Source of the DNA: Diphasiastrum complanatum
Taxonomy: Eukaryota; Streptophyta; Lycopodiopsida; Lycopodiales; Lycopodiaceae
Assembly: GCA_029204225.1 (NCBI GenBank)
Contig: CM055107.1
Coordinates: 11,479,068-11,543,067, forward strand
Length of the DNA: 64,000 nt
Direction: 5' to 3'
The number at the start of each line of letters is the position of its first letter. Positions within the stretch are counted from its first letter, which is position 1. Made by a program: the position numbers and the translations under genes. Below the pieces are notes generated by a model. The model was not told the origin of the DNA. It saw only the letters and a program-made list of their open reading frames with translations, and ran no database searches. Of the stretch, positions 45,020-56,700 are shown one piece after another.

Positions 45020-46330
45020 GGAATCTGCTTATAGGATGCTATGGTAGCTAAACTAAAGTTTGCAAGAAAAATCCTAAGAACGCATAATAACAAATATCCT
45101 GCTTCTCATGAAACTATCCTTTCAAAGACGAGCCGATTTAGCGACATAGGCATTGCGGCTTACTATAAACAAGCAACTGCTTTGCTCGGGCAACTGGAGA
45201 AATTCGACGCCGTATGTCCCAAATCGCAGTATAACGTTACAAGGACGCTCCCCGTGACCTGCATTGGCTGTGCTTGGCACGATCCGGGTCGAAAATAGGC
45301 AGGTTCATGTAAAACGAAATGAAGTATCATGCCTAGCTATAGAATGCCAAAATAGCAGTTCATTCGTGCAGAAGACAATGCCTGAAAGATGGAATCTAAA
45401 TCGGTTAAAGAAGATGCCGAAACATTGAGGGGTAGGTGAAGAGAAACATCCGATTTACTGGATGATGGTAGATATCCTACCGAGTACTTTTCGATGTAAT
45501 GCAACAGAGCCTCCCACAGACACGTTCAATGAAAGTAGCATATAAGAAAAATTGTTAGGCAAACCTGTGGTTAAGGATCTGTGGCAAGAAAAAATCCAAG
45601 GGCAATTGAGCACTTCTAACAACTAGACGACGCTTACAGAAAACGCGACTCCTCTAAATGATCCAGAACAAATGCCTGATAAAGAGGAAATGATCTGACA
45701 CAAGTTGGCACTTGATGAACAACTCCAATAACCACAACTCAACATTGCAACAAGACCTTAAGGCGATTTCAGACGTTGTATTCCGATCTTTGTGCCATTC
45801 AGCCAGCTTCCGCGGATCTTCACCAGCTGCACATGAGATCGCACGCAGAATCACAGAAGCAAATCGGTAACGTGGAAGCTGAAGGCAAGATCTACGGCGC
45901 TTGCTCTCATACCTCCTGTTTCGTCATTCACAATGCTCTCGCCCATTTTCTGATGAGTTCCGCCATCGCCATCGCCATCGCCAGCGTCTAAGGCCACAGC
46001 CAGCTAACTAACCGCTGGCTTAACCGCGGTCAATTTGCTAACCATCTCTGGTTAAGTTGTGGTTGCGAGGTCACCTTTTGGCCTACTGGCATCGAGCTGG
46101 CAGAACCCACCTAAAACTGTGACCACCGACCCAGACAGGTCACGCTCGTGGCCCAAAATGGTGGATGTGGACCCTCTACTTTCACTTACATGACCCACTG
46201 ACCATTTTTACACCCAAAATGATATTTTGAATCACCTAACATCCCTTTCTCAACCTTTGGTTGCGGGCCGAAGTCACCCAGGGTGTTTTGCCCTTCTTGG
46301 GTGGAAGCGCCCGAGGAAGGGGCCTTCCTT
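45020..46330 (-). promoter_or_regulatory. Upstream region of the cyclin gene
   Basis: G+C content is higher than in the retroelement flanks. A weak TATA-like TTTATAG (minus strand) lies near 45,163-45,170, about 145 bp before the ATG. A short GCCATC repeat (45,961-45,985) marks the far part. Minus-strand fragments at about 45,780-45,990 have coding-like wording but no sustained frame; they may be 5' UTR exons or a neighbouring gene. These assignments are tentative. Confidence 0.4.
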
Positions 46331-46964
46331 GCGATAATTTCTCTTTTTACATTATTTTTAACTCTTTATTTTGGGCAAAATTTGTTTACATGCACCGTCC
46401 GCCCTAAAGGTGCCCTTAGAAAATAAGTACATTTTTGTTGTACGTGCACCTTCCGATATCTAAAAGGTGCATGTAAAAGATTAAAAAAAAAGGGGAGGCG
46501 CGTAGATTATGCACAGGGAGGCACCTCGCCTTTTTTCATGAAAATGTAAAAAATAAAATTATGAATCGAGAATGGATATTCATTTCCCCATTTGTGGTCC
46601 TCAAGAAGGCCTGAGGATGAAAAAGGCACATTCTTAAAATGCCAATGCCCATCCAAAGGTGCTAGTTAAGTGAGAGAGTGTCACTAACAATTAATACATG
46701 TGCAAAGTAGTGAAAGGCCTCAGGAAGAATGGCCACGTTCTTACAACCAAACTCATGAGATTTCGACCTCCTCCGAGTACCTTTCTTTTTTGTGTAATTC
46801 ACAATTTTTTACCTAGCAAAAATTTCAAGTTACTCTCAAAACTCAGAGAAAGTTACTCAAGAAATGTTGAGACCCCAAAATGTGGAAATAGACAATTCTA
46901 AAACACATTGAGATTGTGAGTAAAGTAAATTTACCTATTTAGTGAAAAAAAATCATCTTGATTT
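46331..46964. other. Interval with a repeated GTGCA word, no gene seen
   Basis: AT-rich. The words AAAGGTGC, CGTGCACCTT and AAAGGTGCATG recur around 46,405-46,475, partly in inverted order. No gene is supported. Confidence 0.4.
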
Positions 46965-47036
46965 GTAAGGGGGGTTTGAAACTTAGGACCAAAGAAAGTT
47001 TGGATGCCAAGCTAACCAATTGAGCCAACCCCATGG
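46965..47036 (-). repeat. tRNA-derived SINE head
   Basis: Minus strand GGGGTTGGCTCAATTGGTTAG contains an A-box-like TGGCTCAATTGG. About 30 bp later AGTTTCAAACCCCCC is B-box-like and ends the tRNA-related part, pairing with the initial GGGGTT. The anticodon region is degenerate, so this is a SINE head rather than a working tRNA gene. Confidence 0.6.
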
Positions 47037-48383
47037 ATGATTATTTAGTGAATAAATGGAAGGAAAGTTTTGATAATTGAGAGAGTTTTATTAAGTGCTA
47101 CAAGTTAGTTACCTTACCTTTTCACACTTCCAGTTGGTCCTTGCAAACTAGGGAGATATGGTGCTCATAAATACTCTTACTCCGAATAAGCTTTTGAACC
47201 AACTTTGTCCACCATACTTCAGTTCTATCTTCCATATTGCAGAGATCTATTTGATTTCCAAAGAGAAATGTATATATCTGAATTATCTCTATTTCTAAAT
47301 ATTGTAAATTTCTCCAAATAATCAAGATGAATGAGAGTTGGTAACGTGCCCACGTAGGTGTGTGCTCAGACTCCAACTCTTACGCGGGTGGACACTTGTT
47401 TGTGCTCCTTGGCTTGGCCATATAGAGTATGTGATATTAAGTGTACATATTACACCTATTGATGGTAGTTGAGTTACAAATATCTTTGGCACCAAAAAAT
47501 GCAAATGATTCATGATTTAGTAATTTGTTTGTTGTATCTATATAGCTTTGCATGAGCGTTATTGTATACGATGTCTACCCTCAACATCCACATTACTGAT
47601 CATGACCTCGAGATTAGCTTATTTTTCAACTTATCTAAGGGCGCAAGCAGGGCCCTACACTCATCCAATGGTCAAGAAGAAATGATGCATTTGATCAAGA
47701 TGCATTTTATGGAGATATAGGTTTCTTAATCATTGGATGAGAGTGGGAACTTGTTTGCACCAGGAGTTGAGGAATACGTTGATCCATGACCTCATGGGCT
47801 GTTAGGTGTCCCTTTCCCACAAATATATTAGTATTCAAACCTAGGTCTTTCAACTTGGCTATGGTGGGGCACAATTTTAGTGAATGATTTTAAAAAATTT
47901 CATCAAGGTTGATAGACTAGTGTCGCCTCTTATATTTTAGGATGTTTGTTGACCCATAAGAGACACATAGACCCTTGTGATAGATAATGTCAAAAGTGAT
48001 GTGATATATGAGGAGGCCAATTAGCAAAAGATTAAGTAGCCCTTGTAACAAACACATTGCAAAATAGTAATATATGATTTTGCATTGTAAATTAACCCAC
48101 CCAAACTGAAAAAATTTGTAAGTAGGTGATTGTTGTGCTACCATCATTGATAGATGATGAGGATGCACTCGTGGAGCCATGACTCTTTTGGTGAAAGAGC
48201 ACCAAAAAGGGTAATGTTCTTGAGTAATTTGTATGATATCGAGATTGAGACACAAAAAGTATCTTTGTACTAAAAGTTGTTAAGTGAAATTTTCACTATA
48301 TTTTCTGTTAAGGTAATGGTCTATTCAAAGTACCTTTGTTGGTGGTTCAAGTCATTTTCCAAATGATGCTTTATTTTTTTTAA
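47037..48383. other. Interval without a gene; possible third tRNA-like fragment
   Basis: No gene is supported. At about 47,820-47,880 (minus strand) TAGCCAAGTTG is followed by CTAGGTTTGAATAC, A- and B-box-like words at too short a spacing, perhaps a deleted SINE head. Confidence 0.4.
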
Positions 48384-48475
48384 CACCGTGGGGTTTGAAC
48401 TTGGGTGGTCCCACACCAAGAACCCTCTACCACCACCACACAACACCACACCACCACCACACCACACATGGGCAA
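48384..48475 (-). repeat. tRNA-like SINE head with CCA-rich tract
   Basis: Minus strand GGTAGAGGGTTCTTGG and AAGTTCAAACCCCACGG resemble pol III A and B boxes, followed by an A-rich tail (TTAAAAAAAA). Next to it lies a CCACCA-type microsatellite at 48,430-48,473. Confidence 0.45.
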
Positions 48476-49559
48476 ATCGAAATGATGTTTTTTACGCTAA
48501 TAGATTCATGATAACCTTTCAAATGGCCCTTACCACTACTGAACGTCAATAAAAAAAACATTCTCTCATTCTTAAAGAGCCTACACCTTCCATCTATTTT
48601 ACATAGCTAAATGTTGGAGGTAAATCAACTTTCTCCAACATGTGCCAAATAGCATTATAAGTGATTGTGTGTTGAACAAATCCGTCTAGAAAAAACAAAA
48701 AAAGGAAAACTCACTGATATATAAAATCTGCTCAGTTGTATCATACAAGTTAGGAAAAAAACTAGATAAATTTGAAGGCATAGAACATAAAAAAGAAAAA
48801 GAAAAAAGAAAAAATGTAAATAAGTGATTACATTGGGTTGCAAAATCGCACAAGGAAATTAATTTGAGAGATATAGCAAAAACCCTTATAATGAACTTGA
48901 TAATATATCAAGGAAATTCACTATAAGAGAAAGCCCACATGTGTGAAGGGCTATGAAGAACATGTCCTCTTACTTGGTCCAAAGCTCCAATATATCAAAA
49001 GGAAGACGATGAAAGAAAATACATTTAAACTTGAGGACAAAAGGGGGGTTAGAAAAGTTCAAATTGAAATATATGTATAACTTTTCAAAGATACTAAATC
49101 AAAGAATCTTCAAAGGTAACAAAGTACAAATAGATGATTTAGAAAGATAAAAGAAATAGCTAGGAAAGAAATAAATGTTGAGGAAGAAATGTTAGTGAAG
49201 TGATTATTCACGATAATATGCACAAGAGGAGCTCTTTTAGTCCTAACGAATTGAGAAAATGTTTCATATCAAACTACGACATCTTATCGAGAGAAATTTA
49301 CTACAAAGAGAAAATGGAGCAATGAATAAAACCCCTTCCCTACTTTCATGTCGAACAAAATAATCAAACTTGCTCCTACGAAGAGGCTGACAAAAAGAAT
49401 TCAGAGATTTTCAACCTCTAACATCTCTGCATGTCAAGCTTCAAAAGAAGCTGTATGGATCAGGTAAATACTTCACAACTTACATCACACTCAGTTCAAT
49501 GCTATTACCATTTTGTGTTACAATTTGAGCTGTATTTTACTGTCACTAAATCCCAGATT
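48476..49559. other. AT-rich interval, no gene seen
   Basis: A-rich sequence with many GAAAGA/AAGAAA words. No coding region or terminal repeat is supported. The last part (49,430-49,560) probably belongs to the copia fragment that follows but is too decayed to show. Confidence 0.45.
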
Positions 49560-49712
49560 TCATGGCAAATAAGTGGTCCTTCAATACTACTTCACAACAA
49601 AAATGGTCGCAAACATCTTCACCAAAGCGCTTCCTAGGATCAAGCACCAGAAGTTCTTCAGCATGTTGAACCTGACGAAGATACCAAGGCACCAACCTTG
49701 ACCTTAAGGGGG
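49560..49712 (+). pseudogene. Copia C5 RNase H C-terminal end and polypurine tract
   Basis: Plus-strand translation gives KMVANIFTKALPRIKHQKFF, then a stop at 49,699-49,701. This is the conserved copia RNase H end. The purine-rich AAGGGGGAC follows directly before TGTTGG, the LTR start. Upstream pol is not recognisable. Confidence 0.85.
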
Positions 49713-49713
49713 A

Positions 49714-50410
49714 CTGTTGGAAATTAACCCCACAGTTGTCTCCTTGGTGAATGACTATTTCTATTTCAAAATTCTTCCTACACGTCTATTGATCGTTGTT
49801 CTAGGATAAGGTGAAACGAACATTGGTTCTATGTCTGCTCATCTGATACCTGCATGAATCATAACTTAGACAGCCCAATTATTTGAAGAACGTCTACAAC
49901 GGGCTTCTGGCTGATTTCCAAGAAAGGGTAACCAATCCTATCATATTTCAAGTTCAGATGTTAAGTTCAATAATTTGAAGATCATTGAAGACTTGGCCAT
50001 CTTCAAGAACTTCCACGAATTAGCATTTAGAACAACTCTGCAAAAATAAAAATCAACCTACATTAGATCTTAATATTTAAACCAAGATTAGGTTGACTTA
50101 TACAAACATCTTTGGACATAAGGTTAAGATTAAAGCTTTATTCCCACTTGATCCAAACCATAACAAAGTGGTACTTGGTAAGCCAATCAGTGAAATCTAA
50201 ATTTAATCTTTACTACTAACCAATCATCTACCCCTCATGCTTCATCTCCTTCCTCCCTTCCCACATATGGTTCAGACCTAAAGCCTCAAATTTGACAAGG
50301 GAAAGGACCAATCTTGAATCGGTAGCACTCTTATCTACTGGTCAGTCAAAAAGTTTTGATTGTTTATTAATGAGGTGTTGCACTCGATTACTGGCAAAAA
50401 ACCATTCTAA
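49714..50410 (+). repeat. Copia C5 3' LTR (end uncertain)
   Basis: Starts TGTTGGAAATTAACC right after the polypurine tract. A candidate end with the matching AACA is at about 50,410 (CATTCTAACA), but no partner LTR or target duplication is in the window, so the right boundary is a guess. Confidence 0.5.
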
Positions 50411-52695
50411 CAAGACTTGCGTTATTCTCGGTTATTATTGATTACATAAAACAAGAAATGTTGTTTTTAGTTGACAGATTTCGAAATCTTCAACTAAAAG
50501 TGAAAGGTATTCTGACCTTATAAAACTGATTGATTTCATCTCAGTAAGGTCGTTCACTTTATAAACAATTTTTGTTTGATCAAAACCAACGAATCTGTAC
50601 AAAATCAAAACATCAACGGTTCTTTCAAAATTTTACGTAACTGGGATTTTCAAATTTCGTTCGATATGGACCAAAACTGTGAAAATCAATTTAAGGCATC
50701 GACTTGGCAGTTTCACAATTGCCATCCCATTTTGATAGGATTTCAAATTATCTAACATGCATCAAACATGACATGCAATGATTTCTAAAACAATAAAAAA
50801 AATTATGTAAAATGCCTAGTAACTGGGAAATTTGCTTTTTGACTAGCTTTTTATAAAACTGTATTCAAGCATGAAACTACTTTGGTCAACCTATTGTACA
50901 TCCCTGAATCATGCATCCAAACATGCATACAGGTTCATCCAAATATTTTCAACACTACAAACACTGAAAAAGCACTCTACTGGTTCATGGCCCATGCATG
51001 TAATTAGAACGATTCGAAAAAATTTCAAATTTTACTCTAAAAATTGCCAAACTTCCGACAACCATATTTTTTGCTACAAGACTCCGATCTAGTCGAGTAC
51101 AGAGGGAGATGAGGTTAGAAAGACACTTGCCATGTCACCCTGCCACGTAGTCTTCACATGTGCGAGATGTAACAAACTGAAATTGCAGTAGGGGGGCGCA
51201 CTTTTTCTAGGTGGTATTGTCAAAAATCCAACTCCAGCCCAAATGCATCCAATCAGAGGTTACAAGCACCCTTCCAAGGTTCATTAGAGAGGCATAGAGG
51301 CATCCATTAGGTCCAGCAAGCAATCATAAGCTCATATCATGCAAAAATTGCATTTATGGAGTCCTTCAATAAGCATAAGTTCAAGATATTGGGGCCTAAG
51401 CCCCCCACTCCAAATTGGGTGCATGATGGCTCAAATAAGAGGAAATCCATCATATCTTTCAGCTTGCAAAAATATCCAACATGTCTAGACGACCAATCAA
51501 GAGTTATTCAAGCTCAAAAAACCACAAAAATACACTATTTTTTTTTACTTTTTGGAACCCTTAATGGTGCCTAATCCAAACCAAACTTCATGAAAGACTT
51601 AGGACATAATCATTACATCTCTGAAAACATGCATAAAAAATATTAGCCATGTATTTTATGAATATCACCAAAAACATTGAACAACCCACCAAAAAACCAT
51701 GTTTTTTGACCATTTTCCAACTAGTTTTGCATATGTCTACTGTAATTCAATTACATGCAAGCACTAAAAGTTCTGATTTTAGTCAATCATGGTTCATATA
51801 GCCCATTTTTAGCCCAAAAATCTCAATTTTTGGCTAAAAATCACTATCTAAGTCCAATTTTGACTTTTCAACTAGCATGCAATCATTAGAATCAATCATA
51901 ATGCCTGTGCTATATTGGGCTAAATTGAATTGTATGATAATAGCTTTGATCAAACCTAGCTGGCCAACCTAGGATCTTTTCATGTGGACTTTCAGTGCCC
52001 AGTCAAACATCACATACAATCTCAAGGTGTCAATATGAACATGCTAGAATGATTTTTGAAGAATTCAAAAGGCCATCTAGTCTATTTAGCATTGCAGATG
52101 GCAGGCCTGAGAGAGGCTAGAAAGTTCATGTGTAATGAGAGCCTAGTCCTAGATATTAGCTAGTCCCAACCCAAAAGACTGAATGAAGTTTGATTCGAGT
52201 GTAGTCTAATCAAACAGTTAGAAGACATCAACTCAAAGTTGTAGATTTTTCAAGAACAATAGAGGTGGTGGTGTTTGAGAATGAAAGCCCATTGAAGTTG
52301 GCCCCAAGTTGGCTTCAAGGAATGTGTGCCCTACTCTAGAGAATAACCGTGATCCAGCCTTGGGAGGGTCATGCGAAAGAACTGAGACCTGGCACAACTC
52401 CATATGGTCCTACTATGCCACTACAAATAGTAGAAAGATGAGCTTTCATTCAAATAGAAAAAACAAGTCATCAGTTCCAGATAATGTCAAGAATGCCCCA
52501 GTTTTAGAGCCTCCTGCTCGTTAGCCCAAAAAATATATATTATATGCATTTTTTGAATGTTCTATTTTAGCCATCAATTTGTGACACAATGAATCTGTGG
52601 CAACTTGTCAAGGTCCATTAGCTAATACGATTCTAGAATAACTTATCGAATGTTGGCCGAATCGAGATTTTGCCCTGTAAATTTCCAATGGCCAA
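50411..52695. other. Interval with no clear gene
   Basis: No gene is supported. An 80-bp stretch at about 52,005-52,090 (AATCTCAAGGTGTCAATATG) resembles 52,706-52,790 (AATCTTGGGGTGTCAATATA), suggesting duplicated retroelement sequence. A plus-strand semi-open stretch at 52,270-52,520 has no recognised family. Confidence 0.4.
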
Positions 52696-53372
52696 TGTGA
52701 TGTCAATCACAATCTTGGGGTGTCAATATAAACATGGTAGAATGATTTTCAAAATATTTGAAATGTCATCTTTGTTTCCTTGTACATATTTAAGGTATGT
52801 GAATTGAGCACATGACCTTGTAGAAGAGGTTGTGTGTTAGATAGAGTTAGTTGTGCTAGCATGCAAAATGTTAGGTGACATGCAAAGTTAGGTAGAATGC
52901 AATATGCATTGATCTACACATGTCTAGTTCATCTAGGAAAGAGATATGTAATCCATGCAATATCATGCATGTAGTTTGACATCTGGATCTATGATAGTAG
53001 AGTCAACTAAGAAATGTGGATCAACCACTGATCATGTGCAAGTCCACCTTAGAACTCGAGCCTCATCATGTAGGAGGTCTGGCTAGTTTTGCCATATTGT
53101 AAGTTTTGATGAGAATTGAGGTGTTCTCTCTCTACACGAGTTTTATTGCTTGTACATTTTCTCTCTAACCGAGAGCAAGAGGTTTTCCTCATAGTAAGTA
53201 CTGAGAAACTTTTTTGATCATTCTCTCTCATAGTGACTACTTAGTTTTTTGAGTCTATGATATGCTTTTGTGCTCTTGTCTTGAACAAGTAATTCTGTTG
53301 TTTGATCGTTCATGTGCAATCACAACACCTCACAAGATCCTTCAAAGGTGTGTTGAGAAGTTCACACGTGCA
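52696..53372 (+). repeat. LTR of element C6, left end approximate
   Basis: The right end is fixed by the adjoining primer-binding site. It is the inverted relative of the solo LTR at 55,658-56,238, sharing TATGTGAATTGA, GTTAGATAGA, GGTGTTGTGATTGCAC (reverse) and AGTTCACACGTGC. The start TGTGATG at 52,696 is my best guess. Confidence 0.65.
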
Positions 53373-53384
53373 TGGTATCAGAGC
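53373..53384 (+). other. C6 primer-binding site
   Basis: TGGTATCAGAGC, an exact initiator-Met tRNA type primer site, directly after the LTR end CGTGCA. The element's interior continues only to about 53,735 before another element cuts it. Confidence 0.85.
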
Positions 53385-53735
53385 TTTCTTGAGGCTAGTG
53401 TGCATTCATCATAGCTTGCTCAAATTTTTAGAGTAAATTCTTGAAGGAACTCGGATTTGGGAGAGGAATACAAACTCACTTGCAATCAAACAAGTTTTGG
53501 ATCATAAGTGAATCAAATCAAGTCTGATTTGCTTCAAATGAGCCCTGTACAGACATAAGTCTCGCACGTGTGAGACCAGCCTCTTTCATTTAGGTGGTAT
53601 ATCTCAAGGATTGATCCAAATTTAGTGTTTAATTGCTTGATGGAAAGGTATTGAAGTGTAGAGTGTGATTCTTTTGTTTCTAATTCAATTTTATTTTAAT
53701 TTTAGAGAGTAAAAGGCAATCAAAGAGCTAGGGAG

Positions 53736-54207
53736 AGTTGAAATTCCGATAGAATCTAGTGCAGTATGCAGATCACATCACACAATCACCATAGCCACTC
53801 CTCACAAGCTCTCAAAGATGGCATAGCAAAAGTTATGTATATTACAAAGAACATTATACATATAGGAAATCCCTAACTGCATGAAAGGACAGGTGTTCTA
53901 ATATTGGCCTACCACTTGCCAAACTAGAACAAGGCCCAATATGGCCTAAATAACTGACAAACCCAAGACATGCCCTCGAGTCACAGCATAGCGAAACCAA
54001 AATCATCGTACAGGCTAATTTTCATACGTGTGGCTACTCGACTAACCCAAGTAGTCGTCTACGAGATCAGTGCCCAATCAATATATCCTACTGGGTCACA
54101 TCTCAACCACAACTGAATACAACAAATCTAATTAATTGTACACTAATTACAATATCACATTTAGAGCTTACATAAAATGTATATCAAATTAACTCTGATT
54201 TCTAACT
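53736..54207 (-). repeat. 3' LTR of element C7 (472 bp, AG...CT ends)
   Basis: Runs AGTTGAAATTCCG to GATTTCTAACT and matches 56,701-57,171 (471 bp) and 59,421-59,776. A polypurine tract AAGGGAGAG (minus strand, 54,208-54,216) follows. Ends AGTT...AACT are non-canonical. Confidence 0.9.
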
Positions 54208-55314
54208 CTCTCCCTTAAGCTCAAATGTGATAAGAGTGAAAAACAATAATCTGTAGTAACGTCTGGAGTGTCCAAAAGATGTTATGCATGTCCATGCTAC
54301 CTTTTACTTGACTCACACTCAAGCACACCAACAAACCACCAAGTTTGACTCACAAAGTATCATGTAAACACAATGCTCATACAGAGAGTTTACCATACTC
54401 TCGACCAACTGACTTGTCCCCAATCCGACTTGACCACAAGTGGACCACATGAGCGACATGACTCAAACTGAGAAAATCCCACTGCCACCATGAGACTTAC
54501 ATCCTCCATCTAGCTAGGCTGACATCCTATCAGGCACTTACAAGCACAAACCTGTAAAGCTGACATAAATGGGCGACTGAGGCTCAACCTAAGAAAATCT
54601 TACTGCCACCATAAGATTGTACCCTCACCAGATAGACAGCTAGTAGACGTAATGACCAGACAATGAGCATCAAATGACTACTTTGTTTCATACGTAACAA
54701 ATGCACAACCACATAAAACTCTGAATCAGATCTAGACCCTCGTGACAAGGCAACATTGAAGCCCACACACACTCATGCAAACCAACACGAATGATAAAGC
54801 GTCAAATACATGACCAAGGCCTGCCCATAAGTGGTACATGTCATACCAACACCTATGTCACCTATAGATCTGCTGCTACACCATTGGTCTCCAAATCAGG
54901 TCCTCAACCATGGCCTGCACCTGTAACAAGATGCCCTCACATCCAAGCATATCCACCTATCCAATAAGTCTTGAAATCTAATCTCCATACCCCATGCTCC
55001 AAGCACAAGAGTCTACGTAGGACTCAATGAATGAATGTACACAAACCTCACCATAGGCTATACTTGAGTAGCTCACCTATCTCCCAGAGATACTGATGAT
55101 GATTTGCCTCTCCTACATCTCATGTAGGCTCAACTTCTCATGCTTGATGTTGCCAACTCTGATTTGACCAGTACATAGGCCTCTCACCAAGGAGCCTATC
55201 TCACTACACATGATGCAGCATCTGAAGAACATCGTCCATACATCAAATGACATGTCACACCTAAGCAATTGTAGCATCTCATCATCTATATACTATGCTC
55301 ACCTAATGTCTCTA
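54208..55314 (-). mobile_element. C7 interior remnant, cut by the C8 LTR
   Basis: The first part matches the interior of C9 (57,172-57,755) closely, including CAAATGTGATAAGAGTG and ACCAAGTTTGACTCACAAAG; further on it is unique to C7. No pol or gag is recognisable. It ends at 55,314, where the LTR of C8 starts, so C8 inserted into C7. Confidence 0.75.
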
Positions 55315-56515
55315 TGTGAAAAAAGTGGATCTTGAATGGATCCAAACTCCCAAAATACTTGGCTAAGATCTTTGCACAACAAGCTACAAAAGCTAGAAAT
55401 GGCAAAGCATCCTAATGCTACCTTTGATACACATGAACTTGACAAAGCATTCAAGAGACAAAAGAAACTAATAAAAGGTACTGATGACAGCCAAAAATAA
55501 CAGCAAAAAAGGCTCCCAATATCAGCCTACCACTTTGGAAACCTCTTAGGATTATACACAAAAGCTTGAAGACAATACACAGAGCAATGCTCTCAATGGA
55601 AGAAGAAACTGTGACAATGATCTATTGATCTCTCTCAACAATACAATAAGTTTCTCCTGTGAAGTTTTTAGCACGTGTGAACTTCACCACACACCCTACA
55701 AGATCTTACTAAGGTGTTGTGATTGCACAAGATTGATCAAAGTACATTATGCTTGAAAAATCTATGACAAGAGCACAATGGCATACATATGATCTCAATA
55801 TTCACAATATGGCAAAACATGCCAAGCTTTCCCTACATGAGAGAGACTCGCATTCCTATAGTGGAGTTGCATGGAAAGTCCACTTAACTGAACCAATTCA
55901 CTTACCAGAGATCCACATGTGTGACTGCATGCATGTACGTTGCATGTACTGCATGTCAACTCATAAAACTGCCTAGACATGTGTAGATCACAGAAACCAC
56001 TTTGCATGTTGCATGCACTGATTGTATGTGGCTTGCATGCATATAGTATGACATTGTATGCTATCTAAACTTCTGCATGTCATCAAAATTGAATCTATCT
56101 AACTCAAATCCGAGCTATACTATAAGGTTATGTGTTCAATTCACATAACTTTTATGTACAATATGAAATTTAGTGGAAATCACCATGGACATGGTCCCAA
56201 ACTCGAGATAGGAAGATAATATTTTAATAATCTTCACATCTCCAACTTGTTCTCCATGAATTTTAGCCTAATATAGGTGAGAGAGATGACTCTCTCTCCT
56301 CTCTCTAGAACTTAGGACCCAATTTTAGGGCACCAGTAGTCTAAAATAGCCAATTTTGGCCTATATGTCCAAATAACATGATTTTGGCATCATTTTGAAG
56401 GTCCTGAAGTTTAAGGCTTCTTCAATATGAAATATATACTAAAGTGAAAGTATCTAGGTCTCTTTCACATGTGTGAAAGGTTAGATCCGAAACTACGTAC
56501 AAAAATTGCCAATGA
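55315..56515 (-). repeat. 3' LTR of C8, containing another solo LTR
   Basis: Two blocks, 55,315-55,657 and 56,244-56,515, match 63,317-63,659 and the following 270 bp closely. The interruption between them is a solo LTR. Beyond 56,515 the two C8 LTRs differ, so the left copy has lost or replaced its remainder. Confidence 0.85.
55658..56238 (-). mobile_element. Solo LTR, 581 bp, target duplication TCTCC
   Basis: Begins TGTGAAGTTTTT and ends AATCTTCACA, with TCTCC on both sides (55,653-55,657 and 56,239-56,243). The empty site is seen in the right C8 LTR, where GTTTCTCC runs straight into AACCTGTTC (63,652-63,667). It belongs to the C6 LTR family, in opposite orientation. Confidence 0.95.
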
Positions 56516-56700
56516 ACCTGTAAAAGCATATCCAAAATGCTTTGCCCATGTGGCTCCCCTTTGATGCTTTTGACTAGCTTCTAAATGCTACTTGACTCTT
56601 GGTGTTGATGAAGCATTCAAGATCAACATCTTGATCTTCCAATAAAACATCAAGGACTTTGCATTTATAAACATCTTCATATCTGAACCTCTGAAAATAT
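56516..56700. other. Short C8-associated stretch
   Basis: Sequence between the recognisable C8 LTR and the C9 insertion. It does not match the right C8 LTR and has no coding signal. It may be C8 interior next to a deletion. Confidence 0.4.

Noticed and set aside
45041-45298. 85-codon plus-strand frame upstream of the cyclin
   Set aside because: It lies in the promoter and 5' UTR region on the opposite strand, with no homology signal or motif.
45654-45990. Separate upstream gene or cyclin 5' exon
   Set aside because: Short coding-like phrases occur on the minus strand, but frames are interrupted and no splice chain could be built; kept only as part of the upstream region.
46965-47036. Functional tRNA gene
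   Set aside because: The anticodon arm is degenerate and no proper cloverleaf forms, so it is better read as a SINE head.
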